From assembly GCA_002104905.1 (NCBI GenBank), contig MCFE01000259.1, positions 46,919 to 110,918 of the forward strand: DNA of 64,000 bases, read 5' to 3'. Below are positions 47,750-57,773 of this stretch, in pieces. The translations under genes were made by a program, and so were the position numbers. The notes beneath the pieces were generated by a model. The model worked only from the letters and a program-made list of their open reading frames with translations. It was not told the origin of the DNA and did no database searches. Each line of letters starts with the position of its first letter. The stretch's first letter is position 1. Source of the stretch: Basidiobolus meristosporus CBS 931.73. Lineage: Eukaryota; Basidiobolomycota; Basidiobolomycetes; Basidiobolales; Basidiobolaceae.

Positions 47750-50700
47750 CTCCCCCTCAACTAAATAATTTTTTAATCCCAATTTCTCTCTAAGGATCTC
47801 AAACTGTGGCCTAGCTAGTGGTTTTGTCAATATGTCTGCCACCATTTTGTCAGTTGGGCAGTAAACCAGCTCTACTAAGTTATTTTCTACAGCTTCCCTC
47901 ACAAAGTGATGCTGTATATCAATGTGCTTAGTTCTGGCATGATTAGTAGGATTTCTAGCTAATGAAATACAACTTTGATTATCCTTGTAAATACATGTTG
48001 GTTCACCTGAATTAAAACCTAAGTCTTTGAATAATTTTCGTAGCCATATAGCCTCCTTAGTTGCTTGACATGCAGCCATATATTCGGCTTCAGTTGTAGA
48101 TAGTGCCACAGTTGGTTGTTTCTTGCAATTCCAAGTAATAGCTGCACCAGCATAAAGAAATACATAGCCTGTGGTAGAGCGTCTGTCAATCAGATCTCTA
48201 CCCCAATCTGAATCACTATAACCATCAAATTTTTGCCTATTAGCTGCTCCAGAGTATTCCAGTACCATATTTATGGTACCTTGTAGATATCTGAAAATCC
48301 GCTTAACTGCTGCAATTTGATCTGATCCATAATTCTGCATGAATTGACTGACTATTCCAACTGCTACTGCAATATCTGGACGTGTAGACACCATCAAGTA
48401 CATTAGGCTACCGACCATTGATTGATAGGGAAAGTTTTGGTCCATATTTGAGCCGTTTTCATCCATAACTGGCTGAGATTTGCTTAATTTCAGGTTATTG
48501 TCCATAGGGGTTGCTGCAGGTTTGCAATTTTCCATTTTGAAGCGTCTAAGAATGTCCCTGATGTACTTAGACTGATTCAGCACAATTTTCTGCGTAGGTA
48601 TGTCAAATTTGACCTCAATTCCAAGAAAATAGCTCAATTTTCCAAGATCTTTCATCTCAAACTTGCTGAAGAGATCTGATTTCGTCTGTTTAAGTGCCTC
48701 TTGATCACTTGTAGCTATAATTAGGTCGTCCACATAAAGAACTAGGATGATCACACCCTTTTTGCGCTGTTTCACATATATACTGTGATCTGCAGTGCTA
48801 CGAGAGAACCCAATTTCCTCTAGATATGTGTCAATCTTGTTATACCATGCTCTGGGTGCCTGCTTAAGCCCATACAACAATTTTCTAAGTTTGCACACCT
48901 TATGGGGGCTTTTTGGATCGGTAAAACCTTCTGGTTGCTCCATATATATAGTTTCTTGCAAATCCCCATTTAGAAAGGCTGTTTTGACGTCCATTTGGTG
49001 TAGATCTAGACTGTGTACAGCTGCCAGGGCTAGAACTGTCCTAATAGAGTTAAACTTGGCAACCGGAGCAAATGTTTCCTTAAAGTCTAGTCCCTGGATC
49101 TGGGAATAGCCTTTAGCTACCAATCTAGCCTTGTACTTATCAACGGCACCATTTGAGGTTATCTTGATCTTATAGACCCATCTACATCCTATTGGCTTTC
49201 TCCCATTTGGTAAATCTACCAGTTCCCACGTTTTTGCCTTGATCAGTGATTGGTACTCCTCCTGCATGGCTTGTTGCCACTTAGTAGCATCTGGACCTTG
49301 CATTGCCTGTTCCAGATTCTGAGGTTCGGCACATAAGGCAAGATAAGCTTCTTCATGATCATTGGATGTCTGCCACCAGGATCCAGGGGCATTTCTTATT
49401 CTGGTAGATCTCCTAACTGGGATAATCTGTTCTGATCTGGAACTGGTAGAAGTATCTTCCATCTCTGGCTGGATTTGGTACGTATCTTCTTCATTTGTGT
49501 TGATTGCATCATCAGGCAGCTGGCCAATGATTTCTGTGGCTTTCTGATCTGAATTCTCCTCAAATACAACGTCCCTGCTCTTGATCAGCTTCTGAATTTC
49601 GCCATCATACACTCTATACCCTTTAGTACCTTCACAATACCCAAGAAAGATCCCTTTTCTACTCTTTGGTTCCAACTTTGAGCGTTTTTTGTCAGGGATG
49701 TGATAAAAGACATCACTGCCAAAGATCCTGAGGTGCTGGAGATCTGGTTTTTTGCCTGTATATGCTTCAAAGGGTGTAGAATCACGTAGTGCTGTTGTTG
49801 GGCATCTGTTCTTGATGTATACAGCGGTAGCAACAGATTCAGCCCAAAACTTGTAGTCCATTCCCTTATCATGTAGCATAGATCTTCCCATCTCTACTAT
49901 TGTTCTGTTTGCACGTTCTGCTACTCCATTTTGCTGTGGAGTATGAGGAACTGTGGTCTGTTGAAGTATACCAGTAGACAAGCAGTATTTTGCAAACTCC
50001 TTTGAGCAGTATTCTCCTCCATTGTCACTTCGTAGTACCTTCAATTTACACCCAGTTTGTGTTTCTGCCATGTTCTTGAAGTGCTTAAACGTCTCTAAAG
50101 CTTCATCCTTTGTTTTGAGGAAGTACACCCATGTATATCTTGTCTTGTCATCAATAAACGTCATAAAGTATCTCTTGGCTCCAAAGGACAGTGTTCTCAT
50201 GGGGCCACATATGTCTGAGTGTACAATAGCCAATATTTCGGTGGTATTGATGCCTTCTGAGCTCTTGAAACGTTGCCTAGCTTGTTTGCCATATGAACAT
50301 CCTTTACAAACATTCAATTTGATCGGAATTGAGTATTTTAGGCCCAAAACAAGCTGATTTTTCACCAATTGGCTCATTTTCTGTTCCCCTATGTGTCCTA
50401 GCCTCCTATGCCACGTCTCCCAGTTGGTTTCATCGGTTTCAGCAATGTTGACATACTCAGGTACAATGATCTTGCATTGTAACTTGTATATATTGTGATC
50501 TCTGATTCCCGAAGCTAATTTTTGTCCATTTTCACTCAATATTGAGCAGCTCAGCTTAGTAAAAACGAATTTCAGTCCCTGAGTAGTTGCTTTACTGACT
50601 GAGAGTAGGTTCTTAGCTATTCCAGGTACATAGAGTACGTCAGTCAGTTTTGCTGTTGTTGCCCCTGAGTTATCACTCATATTTAGTTGTATGGACCCAC

Positions 50701-51661
50701 TGGCGGTAGCTTCCAATGCAGAGTTATCTCCCAGATAAACCTTTCTTACGGGAATAGTCTTTAAGTTGCTGAACCAATCCTTTATACCACAAATATGCTG
50801 TGATGCTCCAGAGTCAATATACCATTCATTACTTCGGTTACTTGCACTCTCTTGTACAGTGACAAATAGCTGTTCATCAGTAGTTATATGGTTTGCCTGC
50901 TCTAGTTTCTGTTTTTCGTCTGCTTGTTTCTTCTTGCATTCTCTTGCCCAGTGTCCTGGCTTCTTACAGTAGTTACAGCAGCCAGGTTTTCTTCGGTTTT
51001 GTTGCTTTCCCTTCTTTTCTGTATGCCTTTCTGAACTGAATAAAGCATTATCTTCAATTTTCTCTGCTTGGTCATTACGTCTGAGTTCTTCATGGAGAAG
51101 TTTTCCTTTGACATAGTCTAAAGTCAAGTTGTCTTCTCTGCTTTCAAAAGAAAGTATGAGTGGCTCATACTCGTCTGGTAGGCTGCAAAGCAGACAGAGT
51201 ATCTTTTCTTCATCATCTACACCAGCATTAATACTGTAAAGTTCTTCTGCAAGTGTCTCCATTCTGGTAATGAGTTGTAGCATGTCATCATCTGGCTTTT
51301 TTCTCATGTTGAAGAACTTTCGTTTCAAATAAAGCTTGCTTGATACTGACTTTGCTCTAAAGATCTTCTCCAAGGATTCCCATGCTGCTTTGGCAGTATT
51401 TGAGGCATGGATTTGTCCAATGAAGGAGTCTTGCACATTGATGCATATTGCATTGAAGGCCTTTCTCTCCTTCTCTTGAAACTTCTCCACATCTTCTGCT
51501 GTTCCTTTGGGCTCAACTTCCTTTCCTGTTACTATATTCCAAAGCTTTCTTTCCTCAAGGTGGATCTGCATCTTGATTCTCCAAAGTCTGTAGTTCTTCC
51601 CATCAAACCTCTCCTTTACAGGGAAGATGTTGGTATTGCTTTGTTTGCTGGTAGAAGTCAT
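47744..51661 (-). CDS. Copia-2a Gag-Pol polyprotein, full length (1305 residues)
   Basis: Complete copia polyprotein without frameshift or stop. Approximate order by residue: Gag 1-220; CCHC knuckle CNYCKKPGHWAREC (about 228-242); protease with DSGASQH (about 282); integrase with WHRRLGH and CKGCSYGK zinc residues, then HSDICGP (482), SDNGGEY (544) and AERANR (577); reverse transcriptase from about 840 with YVDDLII (976); RNase H with STTEAEYMA (1190) and a C-terminal KTKHIDI-type end. All catalytic carboxylates are present. ATG 51661 is 36 nt after the 5' LTR. Gag and Pol share one frame, so their ratio must be set otherwise than by frameshifting. The copy at 59572-63487 is a decayed relative. 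Confidence 0.96.
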   Translation of the reverse strand: MTSTSKQSNTNIFPVKERFDGKNYRLWRIKMQIHLEERKLWNIVTGKEVEPKGTAEDVEKFQEKERKAFNAICINVQDSFIGQIHASNTAKAAWESLEKIFRAKSVSSKLYLKRKFFNMRKKPDDDMLQLITRMETLAEELYSINAGVDDEEKILCLLCSLPDEYEPLILSFESREDNLTLDYVKGKLLHEELRRNDQAEKIEDNALFSSERHTEKKGKQQNRRKPGCCNYCKKPGHWARECKKKQADEKQKLEQANHITTDEQLFVTVQESASNRSNEWYIDSGASQHICGIKDWFSNLKTIPVRKVYLGDNSALEATASGSIQLNMSDNSGATTAKLTDVLYVPGIAKNLLSVSKATTQGLKFVFTKLSCSILSENGQKLASGIRDHNIYKLQCKIIVPEYVNIAETDETNWETWHRRLGHIGEQKMSQLVKNQLVLGLKYSIPIKLNVCKGCSYGKQARQRFKSSEGINTTEILAIVHSDICGPMRTLSFGAKRYFMTFIDDKTRYTWVYFLKTKDEALETFKHFKNMAETQTGCKLKVLRSDNGGEYCSKEFAKYCLSTGILQQTTVPHTPQQNGVAERANRTIVEMGRSMLHDKGMDYKFWAESVATAVYIKNRCPTTALRDSTPFEAYTGKKPDLQHLRIFGSDVFYHIPDKKRSKLEPKSRKGIFLGYCEGTKGYRVYDGEIQKLIKSRDVVFEENSDQKATEIIGQLPDDAINTNEEDTYQIQPEMEDTSTSSRSEQIIPVRRSTRIRNAPGSWWQTSNDHEEAYLALCAEPQNLEQAMQGPDATKWQQAMQEEYQSLIKAKTWELVDLPNGRKPIGCRWVYKIKITSNGAVDKYKARLVAKGYSQIQGLDFKETFAPVAKFNSIRTVLALAAVHSLDLHQMDVKTAFLNGDLQETIYMEQPEGFTDPKSPHKVCKLRKLLYGLKQAPRAWYNKIDTYLEEIGFSRSTADHSIYVKQRKKGVIILVLYVDDLIIATSDQEALKQTKSDLFSKFEMKDLGKLSYFLGIEVKFDIPTQKIVLNQSKYIRDILRRFKMENCKPAATPMDNNLKLSKSQPVMDENGSNMDQNFPYQSMVGSLMYLMVSTRPDIAVAVGIVSQFMQNYGSDQIAAVKRIFRYLQGTINMVLEYSGAANRQKFDGYSDSDWGRDLIDRRSTTGYVFLYAGAAITWNCKKQPTVALSTTEAEYMAACQATKEAIWLRKLFKDLGFNSGEPTCIYKDNQSCISLARNPTNHARTKHIDIQHHFVREAVENNLVELVYCPTDKMVADILTKPLARPQFEILREKLGLKNYLVEGEC

Positions 51662-51684
51662 CTTTAGAATAGATTAAGGCAATC

Positions 51685-51697
51685 GGGGCTCATAACC
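51685..51697 (-). other. Copia-2a primer-binding site (initiator tRNA-Met anticodon arm)
   Basis: GGTTATGAGCCCC immediately next to the 5' LTR, the same as in Copia-1 and Copia-2b. Confidence 0.75.
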
Positions 51698-52066
51698 TGT
51701 TGCAATTTAAGAAGTGATTTGGATATAAGGAACTTATCAAGAAATAGTGATAATAGTTGAACTGTTGTTTATTCATAAAGAAGCTCAGTATTTATACCTT
51801 TGTAGAAGTAATACAGCTGCAACACTAAGTAGGGAGGGTTTCTCAATATTCAGGAGCATTCTGTAACAGTTTCAGGGTTAGTACATAATGTTTGGTAATA
51901 GTGCTAATTTGATCCTGACTATAGGGGAATAATCATAAGATCATATATCTGGAGAAAGTGGCGAAGTAAAGGCAGTAAATGAGTCCTACAGTGACTAAGA
52001 CTAGCCTAGAATTGTTAAGTAAATTTTTTGCTGCTGAATGATACCAAATAGTCCAATATTTCAACA
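51698..52066 (-). repeat. Copia-2a 5' LTR
   Basis: 369 bp, identical by eye to the partner at 47381-47749. Confidence 0.95.
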
Positions 52067-52462
52067 GTGACAATATTTGCATGTTATTGTTGCTATCTTT
52101 CAGCGCTTGATTACTATTTTAAGTGGATCCAGTTGGCCAGGACCTCCAATTGCCTTATATGGCAAGAAACTTGACGGTATTTTGACGGCCTCACAGCAAG
52201 ACTCTGATGGCTTTTTCTTGGCAGTATGACGGCCTGCTGCTGGTTCTGTATAATGCTACTGTACCAATTTACCAAATGGTATTTCCTTTTTCTACCTCCC
52301 CTTGTGCAATTCATATATTCCACTGTAGAATCACCTTTCTTTATTTGCTTACCCACTACTACCTTGGGTATTCCATATATAGTTCAAGTCAAAAAAAAAC
52401 TATGACCTCCTGCTTACTAACCTCTACAAACATGCACACCTGCCACAATTGACATACTTCTA

Positions 52463-55125
52463 TCACCTCAACTCTACGCCTTTTGGTGTGATACTTGCAA
52501 AATTGCTATATACCTTGTACTGCTGGTAGCATATACATCTTGCAAACATATGCTTGGTTGTTGCCACTTCTGCCATGAATACCTCCTGAATATTGGCAAA
52601 GAACTTCTTGCTATTTAGCCAATATATTCCTTCTCCCTGCTGGATTCTTGTCCCCCTTATAGGTGCGCTCTGGCCTTTGTTTGTGTGAATTCCATATTGA
52701 ATGGTGTAGAAGTTGGCTTGTGACCACAAGAAATCTGGCATATCTAGGTGGGGTTTTCCAAGTAAAAATTAGTTGCTTGTTGCACACAACCTAACTTGGC
52801 ATTACTTAACTGAATACCCACGCATTGGGGCTGCTGTGCTTCTTAACGCCATAGGCATAGATGTCTCCATGTGCACATTTGTCCTCAGTATTTTCCAACT
52901 CTTTCTGGCTGTCCTCCATGTGCCAACTCATCACATCCATGATGGACTTGAAGATAATATTCTTGATGAGATTGGGATATGGTAGTACCTGCAACTTGAC
53001 TTGTCTTCCTATCTCCCCACACATCTGCTCCATAGGAAACTCTCAAAAGGTGAAGCAAGGCCCTATACTCTCCACACACCATGCAAGATGGAGTAGAGAA
53101 TGGATACAGTAGCGGCAGAGATCTACACGCTCAGCTTTATGTTTATAGTGTAGCCACTCAAATCCCGCCACAAACGCCTCACACAACAGCTGTAGATGCG
53201 TCAAGTTGGCATTGCTGATCCGCTTCTGGATAAATATTTCTGCAATGTCCACATATGACTCCCAATTCTTCCAATGTACTCTTGGTAGGAATGGCTTCAG
53301 AATACCACTTGAATTAATACATATCCAGTTCATCCAGTCTTTGCATTTGTATTGTTGCATATGCATATGAATATTAATTGGAGCTTGTGAGAAGTACTTA
53401 GGGTAGCAGATACTCTGTAATATCTTGCCAATTTTTCAAATTTCTCCGGTATCTCAAAGGGCTCATGTAGCTTGAAATGCCCCACGTACAACTTGGTCAT
53501 CAGTATAGGGATATTTTTGAAAAGCATATGCATTGCTTGCAGTGGAAAGCTTTTGCTCCAACAGATACCCTCTATCTTAAGTATCTCCGGTTTCCAATTG
53601 ATTCCACATTCCGGCCAATGGCTTATACCTTGCTAACTTTGCTGCAATTGCATGCTTACTTCTGTATGTTCTCTCTGTGGAAAGATGATGTTCTTAGTGC
53701 TGGTGTTTGGATAATAATAATGTGTGTCAGTTATGGAGTAAATCCCCTGGATCCCACACATTCAACAGCAATACCAATCATTGTGCCCAGAAAAACCTGC
53801 TATCTTGCTGATGGCTGGGGTATCTCCAATGCAGATAATAGTATGCACTTTTACATGACAGCAATCCCCTGGATCTCACACATTTGACAGCAATACCATC
53901 CATTGTGCCCAGAGAAACCAGCTATCTGCTGATGGCTGGGGTATCTCCAATGCAGATAAAGATATGTGCTTTTATATTACTGCCATTTACAGTTATCCCA
54001 CTGGAAAGCATACAAAATTCATTCAGCAATGGATAAAGGTAGCTATCCAGGTTGGACGGTGATTTAGGCCCAGATACCAGTGAGACTGCCATGAGATTAT
54101 TGCTCTGATACCGTAAGATGGGCGGCAGATTCAGACTGATGAGACTCAGTGGCCAGCAGGATTTGCTGGTAGAGTACTTGTTTAATGAGAATCCATCAAG
54201 TGCTAAAGCAAAAGCATGGTCATACATACCTTCAAAGTAGCCCTTGCTTTTTAGCTGTTTGTAATGTCAGCCATTGAATATATTGGATATGTTTGCGCTT
54301 GATTGATACTGAGTGCAGTACTGTATAGCTTTGCAATATTTGTTGGACTGCATCAGCTTCCTCAGATGGGGTATGACCAGAATATATCCAGAGTGTGAAC
54401 AATGTTTTCCCTCAATGGTGGTGGATTTGTGACAATTTGGACACATTGCAATGGTAGAATTTTTGGATGTGAATGCCATGCAACTGTTAACACATGCTGG
54501 AATCAGGACAGTCTCTGGATCATATGTTGCTAGCCACATGACGGTTGTCCACTTGTACCATGTACATTGTAAGTTGCATCCTGGTATGATTTTGGCAAGA
54601 AGTAGTAATAAATCCTCAAAGCCCCCATTACTGATATTAGTGGAAAAGCGCCAGTTCTCTAGCCACAACATGACATCATTCACCAGTAGATGGATTACTG
54701 GGCACACTTGGCTCCATAAAGTATCCTTGGCATTTGTCTCAATGGGTGTTGTCTCATTGCATATAGGGATTAGACCGGGCTCATACATGGTACTGCTGTT
54801 AGGGGAGATAGGCTGAAAATCCATCAGTGAACCTTCTTTGTCAGAGCTATCACTCTGCTTGCCATATTCAGAAGGCTGAGGTGAGCCTAAAGGCATCACA
54901 AACTCACCTGACTCAGTTTGCGCAAGGTGACAAAGACAGCTAGGTGCCAACATAGAAGTATCAACTGGCCGGCAAGATAATGTTGGTACAGTAGTGACCA
55001 ATGAATGGTCAAATATGACTTGGTTGGCAAAATACTGGCCGTGATCCTTGTAATACTTCCTATGCTGTGTGCATGCTTCATGGCTGGGAGGCTTGCCACA
55101 ATAGCCACATGGTCTTTATTCTCTT
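52463..55125 (-). pseudogene. Tnp2-type transposase, copy 3
   Basis: Best-preserved transposase of the family, still broken by several shifts and stops. From the N-terminus: a 244-codon open part (55001-54267) with CPNCHKSTTIEGKHCSHSG and the VCPVIHLLVNDVMLWL region; then ALDGFS (first catalytic Asp region) and VSGPKSPSNLDSYLYPLL (54227-53922); then the C-terminal domain with ILKPFLPRVHWKNWESYV, SLLHLAWCVESIGP and PMEQMCGEIGRQVK; and a tail near 52700-52463. These match Transposase_21/Tnp2 proteins of EnSpm/CACTA elements, which cut and paste DNA at terminal inverted repeats. It runs divergently from ORF2. Confidence 0.85.
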
Positions 55126-55382
55126 CTCTTACAGCATTGAGTCAAAGTAGTCTTTCCCATAGGGCAAACAGTTTGACCTTCATCAACATAATGCTATTAT
55201 ATCACTTTTTGGTCAATACTCATGTGAACTTAAGACAGTCTTGTATTTGAGACATTGCACCTACATGAATGTAAGATTCAATGATGACCCACCATAGTAA
55301 GCATTATAAATAAAGTTGTGGCACTACATACTCACATATATATAACACTATTACCCCTTTGGTTTGACTCACTTCCATATAT
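55126..55382. promoter_or_regulatory. Divergent promoter region of Tnp2 copy 3
   Basis: About 260 bp between the head-to-head transposase and ORF2, AT-rich with several TATATA runs (55337-55343 region). The 55354-55392 block, which includes the ORF2 ATG, is in opposite relative orientation in copy 1. Confidence 0.5.
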
Positions 55383-57337
55383 ATGCTGCCAAAAAATAAA
55401 GCAAAGCTGTCTGGTTCTTAACCAAACCCTACCGCTGATGGCAACAGAAGAATGGTTGGACAACAGCTTGCTTTGACATTCAGTGCAACAAGTGGGGCTA
55501 CATCCAAAAAAGGCCCTGTGGACAGTGTGCCCATTGAAGGTAATAATGCAGACTCCTTAGGCTCTCAGTCAAGTAGGCAATTGAGAACCTCTGCGGAGCC
55601 ACAAGCTGACCATTATGCTCAGGCAGATGAGAATGTAGCAAATGCAGTACCCTCTGTTGAAGATCAGCAAGTGGCCACAATAACATCACCACCACCCATA
55701 TAGGCAAGTATGTTGTCAGCTTATACCAAAGCATTAATGAAGCAATTAGGTGCGGTGGCTGATAGGATAGATGCAATGGCCTAGAGAAATCAGGAAGTAG
55801 TCAAGAAACAGGATAAGAGGATAATATGTGTAGAGCAATCAATATCCCAGGTAGAGAAAGCAGTATCTTTGCTGCAAATAAGGAACTCAAGTAGCTCAAT
55901 GTCAGAGCCAACTATTTAGCCATTTCCCAATGTAACAGCAGAGGAACACCGTACAGTCTTTGAAGCACAACAACAGTGCCCAAAGTGAAGCCCACAGAAA
56001 AACCTATCACAGCATGGGAGGGAGACAATGTGGTGTTTATACCAAAGCCTAAAAATCAAAAGACATTGAAGATCTGTGAAGCCATTGAGTGTAATAATGA
56101 AGAGTGGGCTACTATACATGAGGCCATCAGAAGTCTAGCATGCCATCACCTTAAGGCTGGCATACCATGGGACCATAAGGAACTCAAGGCCAAGCAGAAT
56201 GCACTTGACTTGTTCCATGAGCATTATCCTGGATTCAAACAGGCAAACGGATTTTGGGTCAGCATTGGTATGCTAAGAAAGTATCTTAAGAATAGCAGAA
56301 ACTATCAAAGGCAGAAGAGCAAGGGTGCCTTGGCTAAAAACCAGCAGCTTCCTCAAGAGCCTGTTACAAGCAGGGCCAAAAGCTCCAGACAAGCATCAAA
56401 GAGACATCAGGCAGCTGGAAGAGTGCAAATTAAAAACCAGCAGGCAGACATGAATGCACCAGCACAACATTTATCAAGGAAACAGCATAGTACCACTCAA
56501 GAAGCACCCAGTCAAAGTAGCAGTGAAGGACCTGGCAGTGATAAAAACCAGCTGCTTTTACAGGAGCCCATCACAACTACAGTTAAGAGCTCAAAACAAG
56601 CTGAAAAGAAACGTCAGGTTGCCAGAAGAGTGCCAACAAGGGACAAGCAGGCCAAAACAGATGCGTCAGAGCAGAACTTATCCAGGAGAAAATGTAGTTC
56701 TTTACAAGAAGCACTCAGACAAAGTAGCAGTGAAAGACCTGGCAGTGATAAAGGAAAAGGTAAAGGGAAAAATGTCTACCCAAGCCTGAGACAGGGAGGC
56801 ATGCAAAAAAAACTGCAGTTCTTGCCAATTAACACCACAAGCCAGGAACAGACTGAATCCCACCATAGCCAAGAAGAATTACCAACAAGAAAACAGCTGT
56901 TCTCACAAGAGTTGGAAGCGCAGCCAGGTGAGCCACACTCCAGCAAGGTAGACAAGTCTGCTGAAAAGGGCAATTTGTCTACCACAGCCTCCATTGTTGA
57001 CAGTGTGGAGATCCCACTGACAGACAAGGTCACAATTTCAAAAGCTCAGAAGACTATCACAATGCCTTCAGTGGAGTTTTGAAACATCAATAGGCACACC
57101 AAGAGGTTGCAGCACTTCTTCAAGAGCAGTGCTCAAGAAAATGCACTGGAATATTGCAAGGATTTATTTTAAAGACTGGCAGATGAGGAGCTAGACCTTG
57201 CAGTGCTGACTGAAGAACAGGACATGTGGGAACCAGTGAATGAACAGTGGCATAAAGCCGTTGGGTTCCTGCCAAAGTCATGGAACCAGAGTGTTACAGC
57301 AGAAATACTTATTGAGTGGTGGATTTTAATGGTGTGA
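55383..57337 (+). pseudogene. Tnp2-element second gene (ORF2): basic Ser/Gln-rich protein with 69-residue tandem duplication
   Basis: Would encode roughly 650 residues; broken by stops near 55420, 55701, 55782 and 55917, a frame change near 55975, and stops at 57080 and about 57170. From the start: MLPKNKAKLSG, an acidic/Gln-rich stretch, a likely coiled coil (MKQLGAVADRIDAMA...KAVSLLQ), a conserved Trp-containing helical segment (WATIHEAIRSLACHHLKAGI, GFWVSIGMLRKYLKNSRN), then two tandem 69-residue units (residues 121-189 and 190-258 of the 55976-57082 frame), each ending QSSSE-PGSD, and a Lys/Gly-rich tail. I do not recognise the family. By analogy with TnpA-like accessory proteins of CACTA elements it may bind subterminal repeats; that is inference. 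Confidence 0.7.
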
Positions 57338-57756
57338 CTTGTTGAGTGTGGGGTTGGGCTTAATGTTAGTGTAGGGTATAGAGACTTGTATAGTTCAATA
57401 CAATTGGCAATTGAGGTACAACTGAAGTTTCAATGGAAATAAATCAATTTGTACGCATGCAAAGTAAGAGAAATGGTTGAGTCAGGAAGTAAGGAGTGTG
57501 AAAAAGAGGCAACAGCCAATCAATTCACACAAATGTAGGAGGCAATAGAGTGTCCAGGATCAGAAAGTGAGCAAATTGGCAGGGAACCAATCAAAAGCCA
57601 TTTATACATTGTTGTGATGAAAAATTTTGATGAAGTTTTTTGAGAAATCTGGGGTGCAATTATTTTTCAACGGTCTCTGGATGGAGTCCTGACAAGATCA
57701 GTACCTCTTAGTCACAGGACATTAACTTTGTGACGGCCTTTTGACGGGATCATCTC
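57338..57756 (+). other. ORF2 3' flank and right subterminal region of the Tnp2 element
   Basis: Non-coding. Includes AATAAA-like text (GAAATAAATC near 57438) suitable for ORF2 polyadenylation and, near the end, short GACGG units (GTGACGGCC, TTGACGGGA) resembling those at the opposite end of the element (TTGACGGTATTTTGACGGCC near 52172). Confidence 0.5.
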
Positions 57757-57773
57757 AATAATTTTTCTTAGGG

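Larger units (their letters stand above)
47381..52066 (-). mobile_element. Copia-2a, apparently intact Ty1/copia retrotransposon
   Basis: 4686 bp, two 369-bp LTRs (47381-47749, 51698-52066) that I read as identical. 5-bp target duplication GTGAC on both sides (47376-47380, 52067-52071), primer site, polypurine tract and a single uninterrupted gag-pol. The empty site is visible in the sister Tnp2 copy near 29972 (GCTGTGACAATATTTGC). All signs point to a very recent insertion by a possibly active element. Confidence 0.96.
47180..57773. mobile_element. Tnp2-type (EnSpm/CACTA superfamily) DNA transposon with CCCTA termini, copy 3
   Basis: Terminal inverted repeats CCCTATGAAAAATAATT (47180-47196) and, inverted, AATAATTTTTCTTAGGG (57757-57773). 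A 3-bp AAT occurs on both sides (47177-47179, 57774-57776). Without the 4691 bp added by Copia-2a it would be 5903 bp. It carries a minus-strand transposase (52463-55125) and a plus-strand second gene (55383-57337), head to head. Both are pseudogenes. The 3-bp duplication fits the CACTA superfamily; the terminal bases CCCTA rather than CACTA are unusual. Confidence 0.88.

Noticed and set aside
55976-57082. Treating the 368-codon stretch as a complete gene
   Set aside because: It starts at GTG right after a frame change; homologous coding sequence continues both upstream (to 55383) and downstream (to 57337) across stops, so it is part of a larger broken gene.
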